The notes beneath the pieces were generated by a model. The model was not told the DNA's origin. It did no database searches and saw only the letters and a list, made by a program, of their open reading frames with translations. The position numbers and the translations under genes were made by a program. Of a stretch of 64,000 nt of DNA, positions 1 to 11,400 are shown in pieces. Positions within the stretch are counted from its first letter, which is position 1, and each line of letters starts with the position of its first letter. This DNA is from Metopolophium dirhodum. Lineage: Eukaryota; Arthropoda; Insecta; Hemiptera; Aphididae. Location: the NCBI RefSeq assembly GCF_019925205.1, contig NC_083560.1:50638270-50702269 (forward strand), given 5' to 3'.

Positions 1-99
1 ATAAAGTATAATTAAGTAAAACTAAAAAATAATTGTAGACATAAGTAGACATTTAATTAATATTTTTTTTAAAATAATCTATTTAAACAGAAAGCTCAC

Positions 100-178
100 C
101 TTCTGCAGCTTCCAATTGTGTTGGTACTGTTAAGATAAGCATGTTACTAATTAAAAGTAAAGAATTGTAAATGTACAT
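100..178 (-). CDS. Signal-peptide exon of a fourth array gene (partial, continues left of window)
   Basis: On the minus strand the ATG is at 178 and the exon runs 79 bp to a GTGAGC splice donor at 99-94. That is the same length and phase (1) as exon 1 of the three complete copies at 16625-16703, 34845-34923 and 50977-51055. It encodes 26 residues beginning MYIYNSLLLISN, a short N-terminal segment then a hydrophobic core and a small-residue end (QLEAAE), as expected of a secretory signal peptide. Exons 2-8 must lie at coordinates below 1. The 5' flank (179 to about 600) matches the flanks of the other copies. Assignment to the GH18-like family rests on exon homology. Confidence 0.85.
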
Positions 179-600
179 TTTTATTAATTATGTAAAATAT
201 TCTGCAGATTTAAAACTTTATTCGCTCATACCGTCTGAGTTACTAATTATTATATAAGTACCTAAACCATATAAAAGCTGTTTATAAATTATAATAAACT
301 AATTTATATCATCAATTCTGCTAGTAATGTGTTTTTAATAAATTAGTGTACACTTTAATGATATTATAATGTTTACATTAAAGTTATTTATACAACAAAT
401 ATCAAGCGTATTTTTATACAATAGCGCACATAAACACATGTTTTATGTACAAATAATTTTTGTATTTCAATTTAATGCTGACAGTTTATAAGCTTAATAG
501 TTGGTAATTATAACTATATATTTATGACTCAAAAAATAGCTAAAGCCTAAAATAGACTATATAATTATTTTTTTTTAACTACAAAGATATACTAATATGG
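179..600 (-). promoter_or_regulatory. Conserved 5' flank of the array gene (putative promoter and 5' UTR)
   Basis: The sequence just upstream of the ATG is recognisably conserved in all four exon-1 copies (179-600, 16704-17150, 34924-35390, 51056-51430), though it is non-coding. A TATA-like TTTATATGG stands about 90-100 bp before the ATG in this copy and at 51055; the other two copies have TTTTTATGG instead. Conservation over about 400 bp suggests retained promoter function, but recent duplication alone could explain it. No transcription start can be fixed from sequence. Confidence 0.35.
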
Positions 601-770
601 TAATATAGGTTTTGTTTTATCAGTTATCACCCACCTCGCTGTGTCCGCAATCTACCACAGGTAGATTCCTGACTTGATATAATACTATTCACATAACCAT
701 AAGCGAGTCTCATAGGCAGCGCCACGCGGAATGGCTAAATATTAAAATATAATATGATTTTGTTTCAAAA

Positions 771-1995
771 ATTACAAATTGTATTAAGATTTAAAGATTA
801 CGAATAAAGATTTTTACATTGTTAGACTTTGTTTATGAGATTAGTTTTTGTTAAAAAAGTAATTATTTTAATGATATTGTTTTCGTTGAGTGCTTCTTCT
901 ATGTTCGGAGGTATTGCTAAGTTGTTTCTTATGTCCCGGTACTTCGTGCAATCTAGGATGATGTGTTGAACTGAAAGGTCGGCGTGGCATTCGTCGCAAG
1001 TGGGTGGAGGATTTTTGCTGATAAGGAAAGAGTGAGTGGCGAATGAGTGTTTGATTTGCATCTTATGATTGTAACTTTCTGTCTTCTGTTGATGTAGTAA
1101 GGTGGAATCCATTTCTTTGTATCTGTCTTTATTGTTTTAAGCAGATTGATGGGAAGAACGGTATCCCACTAATTTTGCCATTTAGAGTATATTTCGTGTT
1201 TAATGGATGGTTGGATGTCATTAGTCGGTAGGTCAGAGATTGTTGGATGGGGGATGATTCTGGTTGCAAGGTCAGCTGCCTTGTCTGCCATTTCGTTGTC
1301 GGTTATACCTATGTGGGATGGTACCCACATAAGTTCGATGTTTTTTGATGTCGATTTTAATATTTTTTTGATATTTTGAGTGATTTTGTTTGAAGGTAGT
1401 GGGTTTTGTAGGGCTATTAGAGCACTGAGTGAGTCGCTTAAAATTAGAATGTGGTTTGAGGTGATTGTCTTGGCTAATATGGTTGCTTCATAAATGGCTT
1501 AAGTTTCAACTGAGAATATACAAGTTTCAGGTAGGGGTTTGTGAAGGTTTGTGATATCGTTTTGGGAGTTTGCAAAGCCGAAACCTTGAGCGGATTTTGA
1601 TGCGTCCGTTTATATTTTGACGAAGTGTGGGTATTTGACTTGGATAATTTCATAAAATTGTGACGTGATTATGTTAGAATTTGTTTCGTTGCTTTGTTGA
1701 AGAAACTCAGTATTGACTTTGATTTTCCAAAGCCAAGTGGGGTTGTTTGGATATGTGATTTAGATCTTAACAGATGTGTGTATATTGAGTTTATTGGTCA
1801 GATTGAATAAGTTGTCATGTATGGATGGTTTTAATTGAAAATGTTCCGTTTGTTGTTTGGTTCTTGAAGAAGTTATTGTATCCTATGTGGTTTTGAGTGA
1901 TTTTCCTTATAATTTCTTAATTTAATAGTTATTTTGCTATGAGTAGATTAAGGGGAAGTTCTCCAGCATAGCATAGAATGCTGACGGATTTGGTT
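771..1995 (-). mobile_element. 5'-truncated LINE fragment (RNase H and Cys-His knuckle of ORF2), left intergenic copy
   Basis: On the minus strand, broken frames encode the end of a Jockey/I-type non-LTR ORF2. First comes an RNase H segment with the motifs ELMWVPSHIGITDNEMADKA and a DASKS-type start. Then comes a C-terminal C-x2-C-x-H...C knuckle (CDECHADLS, DCTKY) at 822-1112. Stops and frameshifts interrupt it, so it is dead. The same fragment sits between the array genes at about 18130-19090 and 35890-37110, showing it was inserted before the duplications and is part of the amplified unit. A shorter relative lies at 54425-54590. Confidence 0.8.
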
Positions 1996-2404
1996 CTTAA
2001 GGATCGTATGTTATAGTATATTACAAGATTATCAATAAAAAATAAACTTTTAGTAGATAATATATTGGTATATTTTTTGAATTTTGCTAATAAATAATAA
2101 TAAACCTTATTTAAATAAGATGTATTTTATATAATATTATTGTTACCAATACTAAGGTCATAACTTAAAATTAATTTCTGGTGGTGATTTAAAAAAAATT
2201 ATTTTATGAAAATATAAAATTATTCTGGTCACAATATTTACCTGTTATTTTTTTTCTACTTTTTCAAAAAAAAATAGTTGGATCTTGATCTTTGCATACG
2301 ACCACCAGTTACGGTCATGTAAATTACCAGAAATACAATGATAAAAGTTTAACATGAAATTATCTAATGATTTGTTTGAGGATATTATCCAAAGCTTATT
2401 GATG
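1996..2404. other. 3' flank of array copy 1, no gene seen
   Basis: AT-rich sequence between the LINE fragment and the stop codon of copy 1 (2405). It is conserved with 19090-19473 and 37110-37507, so it belongs to the amplified unit and probably contains the 3' UTR. I see no open frame worth reporting. Confidence 0.5.
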
Positions 2405-5400
2405 CTATTTTCTGATTAATAGATCACAAGGTTTTGAGGTAACACCATTAAAACCATCTAGAAGAGCGTAGAACGAAGCAAATGGTTTTTCACATTTACA
2501 GAGATTTGTAGGATCATTCATATCTATATTAGAAGTAAAAAATCCAACTCCGTTCTCTTTGGCAAATTTACCCTAAAAATTTAAATTATTAAAAATAGAT
2601 ACAATAAATATTTGTATTTACCAAAAAAATATTACTTTTTCATTAAATGACTCCAGAGTATCTGAACAAAAAAGACATGTATCTGACGGATTTGTGCACA
2701 TCTATAATTTTAAATAGTTATACAAAGTTAAATAATTTTCTATACAAATTGGTAAAGCGACGTGAAAAACAAAAGAAAAATTAAGGAAAAACGGGAATTT
2801 TTACGCAAAATCTGTTTTCGAGAAAATCGATTTTGGATTTTGGTGTAACCCTAAAACAAATGACCGTAGGGATTTTCTATACACCATAAAATTATTTTGA
2901 CTCTTTTTGAGCTGTTTACGGACATTGTCAGTTTTCAATTTTTTTAGTTTTTTTTTCTATAAATATCAATAAAATTTTATCTGTTGAGTAAAAAAGCTTG
3001 AAAATTTAATAGAAGGCTCCTAGGTTATTGTTTCAAAGGCACATGAAAAAAATTAAAAATCCTTAGTCACAGTTTTTATTTATAAGCATTTAAAGTTCAA
3101 ATGTTGACAAAATACGGAAAAATCACAAAACTTAGCAAATCATTTTGAGTTGAGAATTCATAAAAATGTTTGTTTTTAAATCTAAGATACTTGAAAATTT
3201 CACTGAATGTTTGTATGAGCATTTTCTATACACGATAAAATTTTGAAAATAATCTGACTCTTTTTGAGCTGTTTACGGACATTGTCAGTTTTCAATTTTT
3301 TTAGTTTTATTTTCTATAAATATCAATAAAATTTTATTTGTTGAGTAAAAAAGCGTGAAAATTTAATATAAGGCTCCTGATATATCGTTCTAATAGCAGT
3401 TGAAAAATATTAAAAATACATAGTTAAAATTTTTTTTTATAAGCATTTAAAGTTCAAATTTTCACAACATTTATCAAATTTATAATTTATTAATATTTTG
3501 TAGTTAAAAATTTATAAAATGTTTAACTTTTATGTTTAAGGATTTAAAATTTAAAACAAGGCTCCGCGTAAATAGGTTATATATAAATTACTTTATTCAC
3601 AATAATATCATCAAATATCCTTGGTAATATCATAGGCTGACTGACTGTTTTCACTCAGAATCGTTTTTTTTTTACAATGATATTATATCATTGAATTCAA
3701 ATTTAACACCATCCATTACAGTGACCCACTTGTAACCTACTGTACAGCAGAGTGACATCCACTTATCCACCTTTTTTAAATTTTAATTATAAATATTTTA
3801 CAAAGATAACTTACTCAAAAATGAAAATATCGTAAAATCTAACGAGAGAACAAAGATATTCTTAGTAGGGCTTTGCATCCGAATCATTTAATCGGGTTTT
3901 GGATTTTGGGTGCTGCATGTATTCGGTTGTTATAACATCCAAATAAAAGATTTAAACAAACGTTTGGGTGTTAATAACCGTTATTATTCGAGTAAATATT
4001 GGTTAATGTGGGTGTTCAGTAGCTAATAGAACAACATCATTATTAGATTCTGAGTGGAGCAATGAATCATAAATTTATTGATTTTACAATAATGTGTGCA
4101 TTTTTTTTTTGTGTCAGTCATCATTTAAAATAGTAAAACTGCATCAATTTTTTTCAGCAGTATCTTGTTCGATCGGAAAGTGAATCTTGTTGGTGTATTG
4201 AGAAGTTCAATTTTAAATTCCCAATAGTTTTCAAAGCACCGAGAAATACAAAAAAATATAAAAGAAAAACGGGAATTTTTACCTAAAATCATTTTTGATT
4301 TTGTTTTTTTGTGTAATTCTGAAACAAATTAACGTATATACAAGACATTTTCACTGGTTGTTTATATTAGAATTTTAGTTTTTTATTCTATAAATATCAA
4401 TACAATTTTATGTGTTGGGTAAAAAAGCTTGAAAATTAAATAGAAGGCTCCTAATATTTTGTTTCAAAGACAGATGAAAAATATTAAAGTCCAGTCATAA
4501 TTTTTTTATAAGCATTTAAAGGTCAAATATTGACAAAATACTAAAAATTCTGGAAATTTTGAGTTAGAAATTCATAACAATTTTTCTATTTAAATCTAAG
4601 ATTTGAAAATGTAATACAAAATTTGTCATAAGTTTGTCTACTTTTATCAAAAAAAAAAATGTTTACAAGCAATTCAAATCAAATTTTTATGACTGTTTGA
4701 AATTCATATTTTTCACACGCTTGGATATTCACTCGATTTCTCATGTGGCAATTTGTTGCAAATAATCTGGTTTTTATAATTATTTTTACTAGATATTTTT
4801 TTATATTTTAAATATTTTTACATGTACCAGATATTACGATAATAAATGATAATTATTATTACTCAAATAATGTAGCGAGTAGAAGCCAAGTAGCGTAAAA
4901 AAATATAGATTTTTACAAAGAAATATGCGATGTGGGAAATCATTTGAGGAAATTAAATTAGTTATTGAACATTTGAAAACGTGTTGGTTGTATATGTAAA
5001 TTCGGCATCAGCCGAAACATTTCTTTTAACAATGCGAGAAGAATGTTTACGAACATCTATGACAAGCCTACGAGTCTTTTGGGCTTAGACTGGGCTTCAT
5101 AATATTTAGCATTGAAAACAATTGAAAGAGAGTCCAGTTATCCCCTCCCCTTCCCATAAAACATTAATTTACCCCACTACTTATGCGAAATAGCATATGA
5201 TCATAGTAATAACTTGACTAATAATAAGTAATTTATTAGTTTATGTTAAATTTGTTTACCTTTTGAATAGTCAAATCACATCTAGTATTCGAACCTTTGG
5301 GATCAGACGAAGGGTTCAATTTATATCTAAAATATGTTTTTTCTTTTGGAAAAGATGCCTGCGGTAAGATACATTTTAAATTTTCCTAAAAAAATAGAAG

Positions 5401-8400
5401 TGATTATAATATGATACAACTCTGTACTTTGTATATAATAATGCTTCAATACCAATGTATAATTTGTACTTTTTGAAGTCATTGGAGCTATTCCAGTACT
5501 TATCAAGTCATTAGTGCAGTCATTCAGGTACATTAGAAATATAACGAAGAAATCCGTTACAGGAGCTATCACCTTGATGTCCAACCCTATATATATTTTT
5601 TAATTTACATGTGAGTCATGAAACCGATATTTGTATATTATTTTATATTATATTATATTATCTTATATTATAATATATTATATTATATATATTATATTAT
5701 AATATATTATATTATATTATATTCTAGACTGCACTTTTTGACGTTGGACCAAGACTAATTGTTCATGATAATTGACATTTGAAAATGTCTTAAGAAAACA
5801 GTTGTATTACCAACTATTAATAATCAGCTCTTTTATATTGATGCACAAATGGTCACTAAACTTACCTAAACAAAAAGAAACCAGTTGATATTATGTATTT
5901 TTACTCATTGGTTAAATACTACTTATTATTCTATTTTTTTTAAAAATATTTTGTTGCGATGTAGTTTGCGTCATACTGTAAATAGTGTGCAGCTAATATA
6001 ATATCATTATTGGAGGGTAGTATACTAGTAAAACTAGTAAAGCTGTGTCATCCTCAAATATGGCTATCATTTTATTCAAATACAATTTTATCGATCTTTA
6101 AAGAAAAAGAAATCTATGGTTATAACGACAAAAGATACATCCTATATATAGTACATATATTTAAGACTTGAGTTTATACACACATAACCTTTTATTTTTA
6201 TAAATCATATTAATTAACACAGATACTCACAAGGTATCACTGGAGCAGTAAACTGATCTACAAGAAATTTCCCTGATACTTCGATACCAATTTCCAATTG
6301 AGGAAAAGACGTTTTCATCACCTCAAGATATTTTTTTAAATTTTCAGAATATCCTGGAAATTCTATGGCATTTTTCTAACCAGAGAAAATTGTTAAAATA
6401 AATATTAGTTTAATTATTTTTTATGGAATATTATAAGTTTTGATAGCTGAAAAGCGTTCTGTTCTCGGTCATTAAATTACAAATATATAGTTTATGAAAA
6501 AATAAAACAAAACAATTTCTAAGTACTTTAATCCATTTAAAATGTTAAGTGTATAATTAATAATATTAAAAATTATAATGTTTATTAAGGGGATTCCATA
6601 CCGTGATTTTCTGCTTTGTCTAACACACGCGCGACATAGGATTTTTGACGGATTCTTTGCCAAACATATCAATTGATCTAATGAAGTGCTTCTCCAAAAA
6701 TTGAAATACAAAAATGTTTAAATACTCTTTTTTAATATGACGTTTTCTGAAATTTGGGGGATAGTATCAAAAATGTAGGAAAGTTGATTTCAAGTAGACC
6801 TGACGACGAATTCAAATCTGTTTTCAGAATTCTCATCACTTCATTAGATCAATTGATATGTTTGCAAAGAATCCGTCAAAAATCGTATGTCGCGCGTGTG
6901 TTAGACAAAAACAGAAAATCACGGTATGGAATCCCCTTAATAAATGAGTTAATCCATCAATATTAGATTATATTATAATTTATGAGTTATAAACGTATAA
7001 CCCATCATGATATCAATAATCAATGAATATTCAATAGTAATTTAAACACAATAGTGTAGCATCAAATAGTGTAGGTACAATAAAATTAAGTTTATAATAT
7101 ATTTGAACAAAATAATTGAAAAGTTCTATATATTTTCATAATATATTCTATCAAAGTTTGATTTAATATTATACAATTTATTTTATTCATGCTATGGAGA
7201 TTCTGCGAGAATTGTAAAATTAATTTTGATTGTATAACAAAAAATAATTAAAATGTAACTATATAATATATATTTTGATACCTACATCTCAGCTTGAATA
7301 CCCTACAGTTAAAATTAGAACAGATGCTTTTATTAATTAAAAAATTTAAAGTAAATATGTTGTTACGCCATTCTCGAAAGTTGTTAGAATAAGACCAGTG
7401 ATTCCTGGATGTTCGTCCAGAAAGGCCTTTAAGCCTTTCATTTCATCTAATGAGTTGATTCCTCCATTACAAGCTTCGCAAGCAAGCATTTGAGTCCATT
7501 CCGATTGAGTCATGTGGCCGTAGTATACATATGTAGGCCTCTTAGCCTTCAATATTTTGTCTAAATTGTCTATTTAAATTATAAAGTACATAATTACATG
7601 ATAATATATTAAAATCTTTAATATTAAGTAGATAATATAATTGTGTTATTCTATTATCTAGACTTTAGAGTCTAATTGAATGACTATACATTAACTTGTT
7701 CAGGATTCGATTAACCATTAAGCAATATAATATTATAAATTATAATCCCGTACCTAATTAGGTCACTAACCTAAAAGGGGGACATCACATCAATTTTGGA
7801 ATGAATTAAATTATTTATTTTAGATTCTGAGCGGTGTGATGAGGTTCATCATTATATAGTATTTTGTCTATTAGAAAAGTGGATCAAAATGATACTTTAA
7901 AAAGGTCATTTTTCGATATTCTCAATAGTTATTTAATGTCACGGGAAAAACCACTGACAAATTACGAAAAACTGCTAAAAACAGGATTTTTATTTCTAAC
8001 GCTTTGTTTATCACCATAGAAACGAACAAAAATAATAATACTATAATATTAATTCAACTTACAGACTATAATATATAATAACAATATAATATATTCAGAT
8101 TGATAAACTGTCTTCACTCAGAATCGATTTTCTTATATAATGATATTATATCATTGAATTCAAATTTAATACAATCCATTATACAGTGACCCACTTATGA
8201 CATATTGTAGAACAGAATGGCCAAGGCTGGGCATTAACGAGTTAAAAGTTAAAATTAAGTTAAAACGTTATGTTAATTTACTAGTTACTTTTTTTGTTCA
8301 ATATAACCTTTAACTTAATAAGTTACTTTTTTTCAAGATTAACGTGTTAAGTTTAAGTTAATTTTAGTTCAAAATTTTTTAAATTAAGTTAATTTTTGTC

Positions 8401-11400
8401 TGAAGAATAATGCAAATGTTTGAATGAGTTTTTACTTTGATGTATCATTTTAAACTTCTCCAGTAATTTTCTCGAGCGTAAAAAAAAACTATCTAATAAA
8501 CCATATTATGTTTCTGGAATTTTTTATTTTTCAAATTAGCAAATTTTAACTTTACACTAGGTTAAGTTACTTCTTTTTTCAAAGTTGACTTTTAACTTAA
8601 CGAGTTAACCAAAAAAAATACGAGTAACTTTTAACTTAACTTACCGAGTTAAAAAAAATCGTTAACTCGCCCAGCCTCGAGAATGACATCCAATAACCTT
8701 CTTTTGTTTTTAAATCTACGTTTATAAAAATATTTTATTAATTTATGATGTACAAAAGGTTTCTTACCATAACTACCATAACTATTAGGCTGTTTAGGCC
8801 ATTACGCATGATAGCGTTTTTGAAAAAGTGGCATAAAATCGTATCTAAATCCAAAAATTTGTATCTAGTTTGCACACGGATCAGTGATTTATTTACTACG
8901 AATGCGCTAACGTGGACGGATCAAGGACTATGTGCTCTGTCGGAACGCGTTTCGGACTGAGCATGATAAAAGTGTGACTGCTATAGGAACGTATTCCATA
9001 ACTGGTATAATATGTTACGTATCGTAATTTGTAACAACCAACCCTCTAAGTCCAACAATTTGAGTTTGTATTTCGCTTAACTCTACTGCTCTTGATCCGT
9101 TAGCCGTTCGTTCAAGGTAGGTAGGTAATAGTTTCACCGCTTATTGAAACAAATTTATTAGGTCCACCGTTTTCGACTAATTTTAGCCTAACTATAATAT
9201 TTTTTTACTAGAAAATGTCTATGCTTCGACGATGGTATTATATTAATTATTGTAACATTGTTATTGACAGTAAATTACTTGCCAAACATATTTTATTTGA
9301 TTAATTTTATTGTTACACAACTATTGGTAATTGTTATAATTCATAGGTACCTACTCTACCAATGTAAACGCATTTCTAGTATGACCGTGGCTACACGAGG
9401 GACCATGATGTACCTACATCAATGTACAAAATAATACGATTCTTGATTTTCCCAATGTCGATTATGCTTCTTCCGAATTGTTTTAACTTAAAAATGGGCT
9501 TATGGGCCCATTAGCCCATTCTTAAGGAAGAAAGTGTACCTACCACTGATCGCTCATTTTCACAGTCGAACAACGATGGAACAGAACTAGATATACGCCG
9601 ATATTCTACGTACAATACATTTCGAAGAGATTATAAAAGACTGCAGTTACAAACGGTGAATAAAAAATGTCAAATCTAAATTAAATTAAAACTTGAAATG
9701 CAATTAATTCAGTTTTTTGTGTTGGCAATTGTTTATTCATCGGAATACATAATTTTTAAATCAGTACCTATTAAATTATTATTATTTCATTACATACATT
9801 AGGGCAATCACATTTTTCAGTACTCCTCAAAGTACTGTCTCATCCAGCCTTTAATCTTGTTTAAAACAGAATTGTTACATTATTGAGTTCTTTGTTTTCC
9901 AATCTCGACTTCATAATTGAAGGTCCCGGTGCAATAACCAAATATGTCCACATTTTTTTCAAAAATAACATTTAAATAAGAAATATTCAGAAAAAAAGTC
10001 TCTATCGATTGGTGCAGTAAATAGTGTTGAAATAAAATAATAAAAACTGATTTTTAAATATCTATTATGTGCAATTACCGCATATTATATATGTGATATG
10101 TCCGGATATATCTGTTAAAACATTATATATCCATTTTTTTTTCATTGGGTGAATGAACCAAATACGTTTGGACATAACTGGTTTTTGCTCCCAACACTTC
10201 TATTCAAATTTTGATATTGGCATGAACATAACATTTAAACCATAGGGAATGGGTTTAATCAATGTATCTTATTGTTAAAGAAGAATAACACAACGATTTT
10301 AATTTTTGGTTCTTTTACCAATTTTTAGATAGATAGTTTTTTATGTTTAAAAAAATGTACGTTCTTGGATTTTGCACCGGGGCCTTCATATTATCTACAT
10401 GCAAGTATACAACTACAGATTATATGAAAATAATTTCATATAATCTTTGATACTACATTGTCTAATTTTCGTACAATCAGCCCCCAAAATTTAAGTTTAG
10501 TTATAATGCTTATACATTTTAAACGTCTTAACTATTAGACTTTACATATTATATTATATATAAATGTTAATTTTAGTAATATTAGTTATATTACCTATAA
10601 CTTTTTTTTCATTTCTGCACGCACAAGGATCACCATAAACATGATAGTTTAAATCCACGAAAACCCCATCGTAAATTATAGATGTGCAAGCGTCTGGTAT
10701 GGATGAAATGTCGACTTCCGGTAAACCACATTCCGCATTCATAAAACCAGGATGATTGCAGGCTGCTATTCCAGGGCCTGAAAATAAACTCATATTTTAT
10801 ACCATATATTACATGGTGCATTGTCCATATATACATTTAAATATAAAGAACTGCAGCAGACTACAAAAGTAGTTACAACTGGTTGTAAACAATTTATTTC
10901 ATTTCATTTTCTGAGTTGGTCTATTTTAGAATCAGGTAGGACTCTCAAAGGAGCGTTTCTTGTTTAAGAAATACTTTTATCCTACATAAAGCAAAAATAG
11001 TAAGTTATGTTCTTGGTATCGATACCTAGAACGCAGACAGAATTTTAAGTACAAACACTTTAAACGATAAATTAAATATAAGACACTTAAAACTTGGACA
11101 AAACTTTGTCTGGGTACAAATGAAAAAATATAAAACTGAACGCTCAGTAGTTATGGCTTATCTTAACCAAAATGTTCAAATGCACTCGATTTCAAAAAAA
11201 ATAATATTCGAACTGCACTTGATCCGACTTTATTTCAAAGCTAAACAAATGTAGAAAAAAATATAAAACCTCCATATATATTTCTATATTATTATTTTAA
11301 AATCGTAACTTTATAGTATCTATTTAAATTGTAAATATTTATTAATTAAAAAAAAACAATTCAATTTAGATTCTGAACGGATCGATAAATGTATTTTTTT

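Larger units (their letters stand above)
7667..10543. mobile_element. 2.9 kb insertion filling intron 2 of copy 1
   Basis: Intron 2 is 3,025 bp here, but only 148 bp in array copy 3 (41415-41562). The extra DNA is bracketed by the direct repeat TAGACTTT (7659-7666 and 10536-10543), compatible with an 8-bp target duplication. Copy 3 has a related single site (TTGGACTTA). No terminal inverted repeat or transposase is evident. It includes a nested MITE at 8225-8685 and a stretch at 8700-9700 that looks identical in copy 2. Origin unknown: it could be a non-autonomous element or captured genomic DNA. Confidence 0.55.

Noticed and set aside
6754..6966. Plus-strand ORF with a protein-like composition
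   Set aside because: It lies in the right arm of the TTAA MITE and is mirrored by the minus-strand ORF in the left arm; no independent support.
7346..7552. Stand-alone small ORF of 68 residues (also 24717-24923 and 41140-41436)
   Set aside because: It is exon 3 of the GH18-like gene read through its donor splice site; not a separate gene.
8745..8960. 71-residue ORF identical in copies 1 and 2 (26193-26408)
   Set aside because: Identity reflects recent duplication of the whole intron; no homology, splice context or conservation beyond the two copies.
9494..9519. Transcription terminator or riboswitch reading of the palindrome
   Set aside because: No U-run or bacterial context; it lies within a eukaryotic intron.
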